A DNA stretch of 64,000 bases from Pyropia yezoensis (taxonomy: Eukaryota > Rhodophyta > Bangiophyceae > Bangiales > Bangiaceae), in NCBI GenBank assembly GCA_009829735.1, contig CM020620.1:25456020-25520019 (forward strand), read 5' to 3'. The notes below the pieces were generated by a model. The model was not told the DNA's origin. It made no database searches and was given only the letters and a program-made list of their open reading frames with translations. Positions 53,515-64,000 of this stretch are shown here, piece by piece. The translations under genes were made by a program, and so were the position numbers. Positions within the stretch are counted from its first letter, which is position 1; every line of letters begins with the position of its first letter.

Positions 53515-54457
53515 GCGCGCTGGGCGAGACGGCAAGCCATCAACTGCCGAAATGCTGTTGTGCACAGATGACGTTCCCATGCTGGAGGGCTTTGCTTACG
53601 GCTCTACCCCTTCGGCGGCCGCGGTGCGGGCGCTGGTGGCGGCTGTGTTCCCCCCCGGGGTGGAGCCTGGAGCCACTGTAGATTTGTCGCTGTACGACAC
53701 GTGCGTCGAGCTGGACACTAAAGACACCACGGTGAATCAGCTGCTGGCGTCCATGGATTTGAATGGTGGCTACGTGCGGGAGGGCACCCCCTTTTTCGAT
53801 GAGGTGACGCTGGTGCATCCGCCCGCCGGGGCGCCCAAGGTTCGCCTGTCGTCTGCTGATACAGCGCTGCTGGCCACCGCGACCATCAAGAGGACCAACA
53901 CCTACCTGAACGTCACGAAAGCGACAGAAGCGACCGCCTTTACCGTGGACGAGGTACACCGGCGGGTGAATGCGCTCGTTGCGGCCGGCGCCTACGCGTC
54001 GACGACGGTACGCAAGGTGCGCTCCCGCTTCCGCATCATCCGCGTGCCCGACGACCCCGATGCGCTGGCCCGTCGCCTCCACGCCGGTGCGGTGGAGCGG
54101 GAGCAGCGGGAGATTGCCCGCTGCGCTGACGTCATGGCCTTTGCTGCTGCCAAGACGTGCATGACCGCCGCGCTTGCAAGGCGATTTGGGTCGGCGGCCG
54201 AGGCGGCGGCGGTGGCGGCGATGCCCGGCGGTTGCGGCCACTGCGGGGTGTGCCTTGAGCGGTCGCGGCAGGCAGGTCCCGGGGGCGGTGACGGCGCCAC
54301 CGTCGACGCAGCTCCCAGCACGCCACTCGTTGTTTCCACACAGCCATCGGCGGCTGATGTGGATGAGCGCCGCTGGGCGCTCGTTACCGCCGACGCGGTC
54401 GGGGTGCCGCGGGATGACCCGTCACTGCTGGCGCGGTTTGCATGCGGCATCTCGTAA
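53515..54457 (+). CDS. RecQ-family DNA helicase, last exon (C-terminal third)
   Basis: The acceptor CCCAG ends at 53514. The exon enters in phase 2 and completes helicase motif VI, '(G)RAGRDGKPS'. A winged-helix-like region follows: 'YGSTPSAAAVRALVAAVFPP', 'VDLSLYDTCVELDTKDTTVN' and 'LLASMDLNGGYVRE'. Then comes the RecQ zinc site: Cys in 'FAAAKTCMTAALARRFG' and 'CGHCGVC' (about 54,235-54,255). Stop at 54455-54457. RecQ helicases unwind recombination and replication intermediates 3' to 5' with ATP. No HRDC domain follows. The ATPase core (motifs I-V) is not found in the preceding 10 kb of plus strand, so either a very long intron or an orphan fragment is implied. The frame is also open upstream to 53330, but those residues are not RecQ-like. 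Confidence 0.82.
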
Positions 54458-54498
54458 CCCTAACCCTTACCCACGTACGCAGACGCAAATTCCTACAC
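54458..54498. other. Short telomere-like motif after the RecQ stop
   Basis: 'taaccctaacccttaccc' overlaps the stop codon (54455-54472). Two and a half units are too few to infer a telomeric origin. Confidence 0.4.
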
Positions 54499-54665
54499 CT
54501 CCCCCCCCACCACCTCCTCCTCCTCCTCCTCCTCCTCCTCCTCCTCCTCCTCCTCCCCACCGTCCTCCTCTTCCTCCTCCTCCCCCCCGTCCTCCTCCTC
54601 CTCCCCCCCCTCCTCCTCCTCCTCCTCCTCCCAGCCGTCCTCCTCGTCCTCCTCCCAGCCGTCCC
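54499..54665. repeat. (CTC)n / (CCT)n microsatellite
   Basis: Almost continuous CTC triplets, broken by C runs. Minus-strand frames here are Glu-rich by composition. Confidence 0.95.
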
Positions 54666-54699
54666 TCTCATCTGGCTGCCGCGGCCGGCCACAGTCGTC

Positions 54700-55985
54700 G
54701 CTGACTGCCCCCGCCGGCCGCGACTCGTGAACATCGCCTGCCATGTCCGGATACAGCAACTCGCGGCCGCTACCGCTCGCTGGCGCCGCGTGCCCCTGCC
54801 GGTTGCAGGCACCGCCCGCCGATGCCGTCAGATGCCACAGCTTGCCGCTTCGGGTGCCGCCTTCCGCTTGCCGCTGTCGCATGCCGCCGCAGCTTTCCGG
54901 TTTCCGCTTGCCGCCGGCCGCCGCCGCACGCACCCGCCGCTCTCCGTTGGTCGCCGACACTCTAGCCTCTGCTGGCAGCCGCCGCTCACTGCCGGCCGCC
55001 GCCGGCGCCGGCCGCTGCCGCTCGCTGAGGGCGCGTGCGGTTGCCGCCTGCTGGTGCCGCTTGCCGCCATGTCTGGCTGGCATCGCTCATTGCTACGGCT
55101 GCCGCTTGCCGCTTTCCGCTGCCGCTGCCCAACGCAGCAGTGGTTCACCGGGCGCCGCCCGCCCCCTCGCCTCCGTCGGCAGCCGCCGCTCGCGGGTGGC
55201 CGCTGCCAGTGCTGGCCGCCCACCTACGCAGGTGCTGGCCGCTACTGCTCGTGGGAACCGTTCTGCGCCACCGCTCGCCGTCCCCGTAGCCTGCGCTGAC
55301 CGCCGGCCGCGGCTGCTGGCGGCCAACCGCCGGCCGCCCGCAGGTGGCCGCCGGCCACCTGCCGCCGCCGCTTTCCGGCGACCTGCAGTCACCGGAGGCA
55401 GCCTACGCTCGCTGCTTGCTCACACCGGCTCACCGCTACGACTCACTCGCCGCCCTAACCGGTGCTTCGCAAGGTAGTGCGCCGCCGCTTTCGGCCACAC
55501 GGCCAACGCGCGCCATCGGCCGCCGCCGCAGGCAGGCGCACCATGTCAGTCGCTGCTGAATGTCGCCACAGGCTGCTGCAGCTCGCCGCCAGCTGCCGTA
55601 GCTGCTGGCCGCTCCCGCTCGCTGGCGCCGCTCGCGGCCGCCGCTGGCTGTCACCGCAGGCCGCTTCGGATGGCAGCCACCCCGGGCCTCTAGTAGCAGC
55701 AGCTGACCACAGGCCGCGGCTGGTGGTGGCCGGCTGCCTGCTGCCGCCTTGCCTGGCCGCCGCTTGCCGATGGCCGAAGGCAGGCGCTGCTGGCGGCCGA
55801 CACAGGCTGCCGTCACTAGCATCCGGCCGCCGCAGGCTCTGTGCCGCTTTCCGCCGGGCTTCGGTCGCCTGGCCTTGCTGTCGTCTCGGCCGCTTTAGCC
55901 GATAGCTGGCTCCACCGGTCGCCTCCCGTGGCTGCTGCCACTCCCAGCGGCATCCGTTGCTCGCTGCACTTCGGCTGACGAGGGT
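54700..55985. repeat. Degenerate GC-rich array, 'ccgctcgctggc' / 'gccgcttgccgc' motifs
   Basis: Short motifs such as 'cgctgccgctcgctg', 'gccgcttgccgctttccg' and 'ggccgccgctcgc' recur irregularly over 1.3 kb. All frames are open and give Arg/Ala/Pro strings. It resembles the array at 62270-63980. I see no gene. Confidence 0.6.
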
Positions 55986-57840
55986 AACAGATGGCGGCCA
56001 AGCTGGGCTGTATCTTCCGGCAGCGGCCCCGGTACGGTCTTGTGCCCCAGACGCCTGGGTCATCGAGTGTGCGAAACAGATTTCCACATCTAACCAATAG
56101 GAGAGCTCCCAGCCTCTGTTTTGTGTCCGAGACACGCGCGAGTTCCGCCGTCAAGACGTGCCCTGAGTGCTGGCGGTCGAAGACTTGCGCTGCCCCCTTA
56201 CCGTCCCCCCGGTCATCTCGGCGCTACGATCCGCCGCCGTCGCCCACCGTCACGTCTTCCGGTGTGAGAAGACTCCCCGCCGCCCGAGGTCACCGCTATT
56301 GTTCGGCCCTTCCTCGCGGTCGCTCGGCCCGCCATTGCCGCTGCAGCGGCCCGTCCCTGCGCCGCCTGACCGTGGTCGTCGGGCCCTCTTGGCCGAAGCC
56401 ACAGACCCAGCCATCTATGCAGTGCCTGAGCACGCTGAGACTGCTGGTGCGGCACGTCCCTGTGCCGAACCGCTGCAGCCGTCGGCCCCTCTCGGCCACC
56501 CTGCACAGACCCGATTGTTCTATGGGGTGCCTGAGAGAGCTGTCGCTCTTTGTGAGGCTTATTTAAGGCGCGAGCCGCTGCTGCACTTTGCTCCTGCCGG
56601 CCACCGTCGACGATGCGCCCTCTCAACGGGTTGCAGGGCACACCGTCCCATTCGGCACTAACTGGCGCTACGTTGTGTTCACGCGGCCGTCGGGCATCTC
56701 GGTCACGACCACGTCCCTGCCCATCTAAGCAGTGACTTGGCAGGCCGTCGTCGCTGGTCTGGAACGTGCAGGGGCCGATCCGCTTCGCCCTTCGGCGCTC
56801 CCGGCCACCCCCACCAACCGTCTTCTCTGAGCAGTGGCCGAGAGCACTGTCTCGGCCGGTACACACCATCCCAGGTAGATTCGTATCGGCCGCCACCTCT
56901 GCGCCTGCGCAAATCCTCTGCTGCAGCATATCCCTGTGGCCACTGCCCTGGAGCTGTGTTCAAAGTGGTTACTAGGAGCGTCGCGTGCTCCTGGCGGCAG
57001 ACGCCGCCGGTGCGGACCGCCCCTGTACCGTTGCGGGCTATCTCCGCCCGTGCGGGCTGACTCTGCGCCTAGCCGCCGCAGCCGTAGGCCTCTCCAGCCA
57101 TTGACGCCGACCCGCCTCTCTGAATGGTGCCTGGGCACGGTGTGCTGCACTGATGGCGGGTGCTGCGCCGCCACTTCGCGGCCCAGACGGCACGCTGAAC
57201 TGTGGGTGGTTTTAAATATCCGCTTTCTTGCATGGGGTTGTGCCTTGTTCTCCAGGAGGTCGTTATAGAATGCCACTGCATTGCTCTCCTGTGGCGCTTC
57301 CTAGCGACTATTGTTGTGCAGCGGTGTGGGGCGCGCCGGCTGGCTTCCGCCCTGTCGAGAACAGCCGGGGGGGTCAAGGGGGGAAGGTGGGGAGGGTGAG
57401 GGCAAACCAGAAGAGGCGCTTGCGCCACCGTCAGCCCACTGCAGCAAAGAGAGAGGTGCTGGTCGGCCGGGACAGGCTCACAGACGTGTTCTGCTCTTCT
57501 GATGACTCTGCCAAGGTGCTCGAACCCGGGATAGAAGAAGGAAGAGGGCAGCGGAGCACAGGTGGGGCGAGCGGGACGCACGGATGCGTTGCGAAGAAGT
57601 CGGATTCGGGCCAACAATCACTCAGATCAGCGTTCCGGGGCGGTAAATAGAAGCAATCTGACGCGCCCGGACAATGCCGCTGAGCTTTCCGTCTGCGTAC
57701 GGCGAGCCGCCGTCGCGCCGCCGCGCGTGACGGGCGGCACGTCGGTGACTGGGTAAACTGCCCGACGCGGCGGCGGTAGCAACCAGGGGGGGGTCGAGGA
57801 GGACCCCGCGAGAGGCTTCAGCTGCGCCCGGATCCGGTCA
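55986..57840. other. Unassigned, with a degenerate dispersed module
   Basis: A loose module, about 'ggccctctcggccacc..gacc..ctctgagcagtgcctgagcac', recurs near 56370-56430, 56480-56550, 56790-56850 and 57080-57140. Less GC-rich patches lie at 56,080-56,150 and 57,190-57,310. No frame resembles a known protein. Confidence 0.35.
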
Positions 57841-58260
57841 GCATCCGCCTTGGCGCCCGCCGCGTCCCCGCCGGGGAGGGCGAGAAGGACGGCGAAGGCG
57901 GGGTGGTCGGCCGCCACCGCCGCGCTCACCGAAGGGGGGCACCACAGCCGCGTTGTCGCTGCCGTCCACGCTGCCGCAGCCGTCGCCGCCGCCGCCGCCT
58001 CCCTTGAAGAGGGCCCGAGTACCCAGCGGTCCGCAGACCACAACCTCGTCGCCCGCCCTCACCAGCAGGTCCAGCCGGCCGTTCTGGTTGTCAAACGCCT
58101 GCACTGAGTCCCACCTGCGGCCGACACCTGGTTGGCCTCGTGGCTAGCGGTGAGCTTGGAGTTGGTGCCGGGCCCGTTGGTCAGCAGCACGTCCTTGCGC
58201 GCAACGGCCTTACCACCAGGGGGGCCGTCACGTCGGAGAGAAACACGTTCATGGCGCCGT
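57841..58260 (-). other. Unrecognised coding-like segment
   Basis: Minus-strand pieces read like protein in two frames: 'AMNVFLSDVTAPL' and 'AVARKDVLLTNGPGTNSKLT' plus 'ASHEANQVSA' (about 58,120-58,255), then 'VQAFDNQNGRLDLLVRAGDE' and 'VVVCGPLGTRALFKGG' (about 58,000-58,104). The order suggests one gene piece with at least one frame change or intron. Upstream (58,249-58,938) the minus strand is Ala/Gly-rich. No family is recognised. Confidence 0.3.
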
Positions 58261-59463
58261 CATCGCTAAAATCCTCCCAGTCACATCAGCGCGGCGACGG
58301 TTTGAGACGGTAGGGCTGCCACATGCGTCGGACAGATTTAAGTGATCACGCAGAAAGTGTTCCCGCTGCTGCCGACTAGCCGACGCCACCGGTGCTGTGG
58401 ATACTGCTGCCGCTCCCGCCCCCCCCTCCCCCGGCGCTGGCAGCGGCGGCGGTCGCAACTCCCGGACCGCGCTTCTGATCCGCCCCGCAGCCGCTCTTGT
58501 GGCGGCTGCCGCCACTGCTGCCGCCGCTGCTGCCGCCGCTGCTGCCGCCGCTGCTGCCGCCGCTACCGCTCTTGTGGCAACTGCCGCCGGTGCTGCCGCC
58601 GCTGCCGCCGCTACGGGTGCAGCTCTCGCGACTGCGGCCGCACCCAGACCCCCACCCTCAGCACCACCACCACCACCGCCGCCAAAACCGCCAGCACCTC
58701 CAAAACCACCACAACCGCGACCACCACCGGCACCAGTACCAAATATCCCGTTAGCCAGCAGTACCACACTCACCACTACCTGACAACCACTACCACAACT
58801 CCCACCCAGCCGCTCGCCGGCCACGCGGCCGACAGGGGGCTGCGGCGACAGTGGCCGCAGCGGCCACGGCGGCGCTCCAGCTCCCAGACCATCCCCGCCC
58901 GGGGGCGGCCGCGCACGGTGGGAGCGCAGGCAGGCCACCGCCGCGCCACTCCCCCCCCTCCCCCATTGGCTTTGTGCACACTGACGAGTCTACCTCCCTG
59001 CACCCGCCGGAAGCTCCACCGCGCGCAGTCACAGAGGCCAGTGGCCAGGTCAGGGAGCCATGCCGGCCAAGCCGCCGCCTTCATAGCTACCCCCACCGCG
59101 CCCGCCGCCGTCGCTGCCGCAGCTTCACCGTCGCCACCCCTGCTTCCGCTTCTCGTGTCCCCAACCGTCGAAGACCGCGGCTGTGCTTCCCGCCCAGCAG
59201 CCTCTACACGCTACCAGCACTCGGTGCGGCCAGTGAGCAACTGACTGGCGCCATCGCGGCCAACAATGAGAAGCCACAGCGAGCAAGAAAACGCGATGCT
59301 GAAGCGCCTTCTGGGCAAGCCATCACAACGCAGGCAGCCGTGTAGCCGTTCGCGTTAGCCGCTGCATCCGCCACCACGCGGGAGCGGCGGAGGCGGCCGC
59401 GACACTGGACGTGTGTTCCGATGAGCCCACGGGGGGGCAGGGTCCCATGGACGCCGCGCGCAG
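58261..59463. other. Low-complexity stretch
   Basis: 'ctgctgccgccg' repeats (58,500-58,620) and a CCA/CAC-rich stretch (58,640-58,800) dominate. Frames are compositional, for example Cys-Cys-Arg repeats. No gene is supported. Confidence 0.5.
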
Positions 59464-61837
59464 TCAGTCAGCGCCCGGATGCGCAGAAACTTCTGTGACA
59501 AAGAAGCGGTAGCCAACCATAACCACAGCAAAGCTCCGCAGGTTCTCATACAAGTGAAGAAGACCACTCGCATTCTCGGCAGCTTGAGTACAGGTGCTGT
59601 TGAGGACGTCCTCGACACAGAGTGGCTGCTCCTTGGTTGGCACAATCGAGTGGCCATTTCTGGCAAGCTTGATCTTATGGCCAGGTTTCAGCTCCGCCGC
59701 CAAGACCACGTCGTCCGGAACATGACCGCGGTCTAACCCGGTCTTCGGTGGGGACAGGTATTCGTAAATAACGCGGAGTGGGACACCACGCACGGCACGC
59801 TGAGCCAAGCGTGACCTCGTCAGCACCTTGAGCTCAAGGTGCACAGTGCTGCTACCGTCAGCGGAAGTCAGCACGAGGTCGGCTCCACCGAGGTCTTGAC
59901 CGCCCGAATTCGCCTGAGGGACAAATACCTGCCCTCGCTCGGACAACTGCCGGTCAGTCCCGTGGTTGACAACATGCTCCGTCAACGTTGAGAAGCCCGC
60001 ATTGGAAAGCTTAGACGTCTTGGACACAGCAATGTTGATGACGCCTTGAAGGGTGTTCTCGCGAAAGAACTGCTGGGACGACAACGGCCCACATTGACTG
60101 CTCACTAAGTGCTGCAACGCGCTCCGCCACGCAAAAGCACTAGGACGCCGCACAGCCCCAATAAGATCCACAACACCAGCAGACAGAGCAGGCAGCACGC
60201 GCCCGAGATAGGTGGAGGCAAACACCATGTTGGGCACCCACATGGATACGTACTTCTGCTTGTCCAGGACGACGACGCCAGTTACCGTCAACAACGAGTG
60301 GAAGTACAAGAGAAGTCGGGTGCGCTCATCCTGGTTGCCAAGGCGCGCACTATCTGATGGAGCAAGGAGCGATGCAAACCGCAGCCGCTGCCGGAAAGGG
60401 CCCAGACGCACAAGAACCTTCTGCCGCGACTCCATGGCTTCTTCAATGGTCGAGGCGGAAATCCACTTGTCCGCGTCCAGCGCTGCTGCAACACTCGCCT
60501 GGGACAGTAGGAACGTGATGGCCGACTCGCTCGTGTCGACGTTGGGATCGATCATCTCTGCCAACAGGTCGCTAATGGAGGAATCCTCGGACGTGAGTAG
60601 GCGGCGGAAGTCAGCTTGTTCAGTCAACCGGGTAAAGCAGTAGACACAAAGCTTGGGATGGAAGAGGTCATGGTTGCCGCCATAATTGCCGTAGCCGTCG
60701 TAGAACAACGACATCCGCTTGAAGATCACCTCTTGCTCCACAGGAGAGAGGGACGGGATGCGTCGCAGAGCACCTCGCACTTCCTCCGACGTGAAGCCCA
60801 CAATGTCGGCAAACGCTGGCGCGCGTGAAAGATCATCGATAGTGTTGGCCCCCGTCGAGTCAGCCAAGGCAATGGGCGTCAGGCCGACCGAGAAGGACCG
60901 CAGACCAGGGGCTTTCTTGATGATGGCTTTGAGCCGCGCATAGAACGAGCTCAACGGTGAAGAAGCGTTTGCAGCCGTCCCCTCCTGCACCATTCGCAAG
61001 TAGTCATGCGGGTACTGCAGCATCATGTCGTTGGCAAAACGGTCGTACTCATCAACAACGATGTAGACGTCGCCTCCTTGACGGGAGACTTCTTGTATGA
61101 TCTTCTCCAAAGAAGCTAGGGCGTCGTTCTCATTGATGGGAAATGGTCTGTCAGTATGACGCGGGTCTCGAAGCGCGTACTTGATAACGAACCACTCGAG
61201 CGCGTTCACAATAACATTGTTGAGCCGCTCCTGGATGACTTCAGGCTCGCGGCTGACCGTCAGGGTGAAGTCCAGGCTGAGCACGTGGTAAGCACGCGCT
61301 CCTGGCGGCAGCTGAGTTGGGTACTGGTTACACGCGTCCGTTCCATGGAAAATAGTTCGCCAATCGTCCTCAAGAGTTCTTGATGTCAACATACTCGCAC
61401 AAGCCCATCGCCAGCAGCGACTTGCCCGAGCGACCCATGCGAGCCAGCACGGCTTGCTTGGTGTCGAGCTGTACAATCATGATGAGGTACCGCGTGAAGT
61501 CGTGGAACCATCTGTCCTGCTCCCGAATCTCCTTGAACGTCATATCGTCTGCAGGCATCACTATGGGAGGCAGAGCGGAAGCGTACAAAGCACCACCCAA
61601 AATGGAACTGCGAGTGCGGGGGCGGACACCCTGGAGCAGCACCGGCCGAGTGGTGCCATTCGCCCGTGGCACAGGCCGCAGCATCGGTCCGCGCAGTAGA
61701 CCACGCGTGGATAGACCCCCTGGGCGCCAAAGGGGGACAAACGTGGTTGGATCCCGCATCGGCTCCGATAAGGCGCCAGCAGTGTCCCGGCGCTGTGCGT
61801 AAAATGCAGCCATAATGCACCACTTCACGGTTGGCAC
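59464..61837 (-). CDS. AAA-ATPase-like / PD-(D/E)XK nuclease-domain protein
   Basis: The N-terminal frame (from about 61837) includes 'MTFKEIREQDRWFHDFTRYL' and a P-loop 'RMGRSGKSLLAMGL'. The main frame continues with 'DDWRTIFHGTDA', 'YIVVDEYDRFAND' (Walker-B-like DEYD), 'FSVGLTPIALAD' (sensor-like) and 'HDLFHPKLCVYCF'. At the C-terminus, 'GGADLVLTSADGSSTVHLEL' followed by K gives the D and ExK of a PD-(D/E)XK nuclease fold. This matches the AAA-ATPase-like plus PD-(D/E)XK families expanded in several algae, oomycetes and bacteria. Their role is poorly known. The two frames overlap, so the gene carries about one apparent break and may be inactive. It is less GC-biased than its surroundings, which hints at a different origin. 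Confidence 0.85.
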
Positions 61838-62269
61838 TGAAGATCAACACATGAGGAAGCACGTCGAATAGCGAAAGCAGGGATGGGGTGGTGACGGAAG
61901 CCGTGAAGGGGGATGATGACCGGGGGCGTGATTGGCCAAGCGTACGCAGTGCTGCTCCGTCATCGCCGCCGCAACCAGCAGATTGCTGTAGAGCGGGGAA
62001 AGGGGTAGGGGAAGCGACGAGGAAACGGCGCCGCCGCACCGCCTCGAGCAATTGCCGACAGGCCGATGTCGGCAGGCCACGCAGCTCGGACGACTGACGG
62101 TCGTTCAATAGCACTGTGCTAAAGGTAAAGGCAGCCTACATTGAAGGCGGTACCCTACATTGAAGGCTGTGCAGACGCCTGTAATTGGTCAAAAAACAGC
62201 TGACACCAGCGTTGGGGAGCCGTCTCCTAGCGCGCAACGTGTCTCTCAGAACGCAGCGTGGCCAACGCC
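61838..62269. other. 5' side of the AAA/PD-(D/E)XK gene
   Basis: Mixed composition. A short direct repeat, 'tacattgaaggc', occurs at 62138 and 62156. No other gene is seen. The promoter of the minus-strand gene should lie here. Confidence 0.4.
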
Positions 62270-63980
62270 ACGCCCAACCGGCCACCCACCGCGGCCGCCA
62301 CCGCCGCCCCCGGCTGGCCACCACCCTCACCGCCGCCGGCTGGCCGCTGCCCCCCCGGTGCAGCCGCCTCCGCCGCCGCCGGCTGGCCGCTGCCCGCCCG
62401 GCGCTTCTGCCGCCGCTGCCGCCCTCTGGCCGTCGCACCCGCCGCCGCCGGGCGGCCGCCGCCCCCCCTCCGCGGCAGCCGGCGCCTCCGCGGGCTGCCC
62501 ATCGCCCCCCCTCCCCGGCCAGCGCGGCCGCCTGCTCGCTGGTGCCCCCCCCGCCGCCCGCTGGACGGTGGCCCCTGGCCGCTGCCGCTGCCGCTGCTGC
62601 CGCCACAGTCGGCTGGCCGCTGCCCCCCCGGCGCTGCCGCCGCCGCCACCGTCGGCTGGCCGCTGCCCCCCCGGCTCTGCCGCCGCCGCCGGCTGGCCGC
62701 TGCCCCCTCGCCTCTGCCGTTGCCGCCGCCGGCTGACCTCGGCCGCAGCCACCGCCAGCTGGCCGTGCCTGCCGCTACCGTCGGCTGGCGGCCGCCCCCG
62801 CCGCTGCCGGCTGGCGAACTCCCCCGCCACCGCCGGCTGGCCGCCGCCCCCACCGCTGCCGCCAGGTCGTCCCCCCCCCCCATGCCGCCGCCACCCCCGC
62901 TTCCGTTGCCGCCCGCCCATCGGTCCCCTGCCGCGGCCACTGCCGCTGCCGCCCGCTGGCCGCTGCCCCACTGCCGCTGCCGCGGCCGCCGCCGGCCGGC
63001 TGCCACCGCTGCCGCAGCTGCCGGCTGGCCGCCGCCGCCGCCACCGCCGGCGTGCCCCCGGCCCCGCCGCCCCCGTTTGCTCGCCGCCCCCTTCCCGCTG
63101 CCGCCGCCGTCGCCGCCGCTACCGCTGCCGCTGCCTGCCTGTCACCCCTGCCATCGCTGCTGGTCGCTTCCTCCGCCTCGCCGCTGCGGCTGGTGTCGCT
63201 GCTGCCGCCCACTGGCCGCCACCACCGCCGCCGCCCGCTGGTCGCTGTCCCACCGCCGCTCCCGCAGGCTGGCCGCTGCTTCCCGGCCGCTGCAACCGCC
63301 ACGGCCTGCTGGCCGCCTCCGCCGCCGCCACCGGCTGGTCGCCGCCTCGACCCCGCTTCCGCCGCTGCCGATGCCGCTGCCTCCGTCTGCCTGCCACCAC
63401 CGCCGCCGCCCGCTGGCCGCTGCCCCACCGCCGCTCCCGCCGCCGCCGCCGCCGACAGCCCATCGCCCCCCTGCGGCGGCCACAGGCCCCGCCTGCCGGC
63501 CTCTGCCCTCGCCGCCGCCGGACGGCCGCTGCCCCCGCCGCCGCCGGCTGGCCGCCCCCGCCGCCGCTGTCTGGTCGCCGCCCCCCCCCCGGTGCCGCCG
63601 CGGCCGCTGCGTCGTCGCCCGCTGGCGCCCCCCCTCGCCGCCGCCGGTTGGCCTCTGCCCCCCCGCCGCGGCCGCCGCCGTTGCAGGCTGGCCGCCGCCG
63701 CCGTCGCTGCCGCCGACTGGCCGCTTCCCACCCACCTGTGCCGGCCGGCCGCCACCCCCGCCACCGCCGGCTGGCCGTTGCCCCCCGGCCGCTACCGCCG
63801 CTCCCCCGGCCGCCGCTGCCGCCGGCTGGCCGCCACGCCTCTCGTCGTCACCGGTTGGTCGCCGCCTCCCCGCCGCTGTCGCCGCCTTCTCCGGCTGTGC
63901 CCCGCCTCCCCACCGCTGCGGGCACCGCTGCCGGCTGGCCGCCGCCCCCCGGCTGGCCGCTGCTCCCTGGCTGGCGCCCA
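62270..63980. repeat. Degenerate GC-rich minisatellite, 'ccggctggccgctgcccccc'
   Basis: 'ggctggccgc' followed by 'tgccccc' or 'cgccccc' recurs every 20 to 40 bases through to the window end, with CCG filler. Open frames on both strands are Gly/Arg/Ala composition. No gene is supported. Confidence 0.85.
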
Positions 63981-64000
63981 AAGAATCGTATTGTGGCCCT

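Noticed and set aside
54455-54472. Telomere-like 'taaccctaaccc' at the RecQ stop, and 'tagggttaggg' near 45,391
   Set aside because: Only about two units each; too short for an interstitial telomere claim.
57511-57535. tRNA T-loop-like 'gttcgag' on the minus strand
   Set aside because: The flanking bases do not pair as a T-stem and no anticodon arm or acceptor stem is visible.
1-64000. CRISPR arrays, bacterial operons, integrated viruses
   Set aside because: No regular spacer-repeat array, no bacterial gene organisation, and no reverse transcriptase, integrase, capsid or polymerase motif was seen.

Overview
This is a eukaryotic nuclear window. It is very GC-rich, dense in G/C homopolymers and Ala/Gly/Pro-rich reading frames, and has few visible introns. 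NB-ARC-WD40 proteins, an AAA-ATPase-like/PD-(D/E)XK protein and an ATAD2/Yta7-type ATPase occur together. The best guess is a bangiophyte red alga (Porphyra/Pyropia type). That is inference from composition and gene content; another GC-rich alga is possible. Two runs of exactly 500 N (1907-2406 and 21184-21683) are scaffold gaps. I saw no convincing retroviral, Polinton or other virus-derived element.

Layout. Positions 1-10,080 are accessory and repeat-rich: a G-rich 29-bp array, the tail of a pogo/Tigger-like transposase, a proline-rich reading frame, a pair of diverged inverted repeats 3.6 kb apart, the first residues of a sulfotransferase, a foldback, and a degenerate 'gtcaaaa' minisatellite. 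Positions 10,081-15,198 hold an NB-ARC/WD40 (STAND, NLR-like) gene split by one in-frame TAG. From 13,463 to 29,020 a block of about 7.3 kb (WD40 tail, 4.2 kb spacer, M13 peptidase) appears twice in direct orientation around the second gap. Both M13 copies stop before the zinc-binding part.

Positions 29,807-35,983 (minus) encode a complete ATAD2/Yta7-like chromatin AAA-ATPase with a bromodomain and an unusual insertion in AAA1. Positions 39,799-41,757 encode a two-exon Arf-like GTPase lacking the P-loop lysine and the catalytic glutamine. Positions 43,102-45,237 carry a SAGA Sgf11/ATXN7L3-type zinc-finger gene whose frame changes at long G or C runs. From 46 to 52 kb there are only low-confidence minus-strand candidates. 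Position 53,515 begins the last exon of a RecQ helicase whose upstream exons I cannot find. Positions 59,464-61,837 (minus) hold an AAA-ATPase-like/PD-(D/E)XK nuclease gene with one apparent break. The last 2 kb is a GC-rich degenerate array.

No operon-like logic links these genes. ATAD2/Yta7-like and Sgf11-like are both chromatin factors, but their proximity may be chance. The most unusual non-coding structures are a cluster of about ten hairpins (18,433-18,873, repeated at 26,636-27,072), a 34-bp-arm hairpin at 37,698-37,778, and a 22-bp tandem array in which every unit carries a consensus 5' splice donor.
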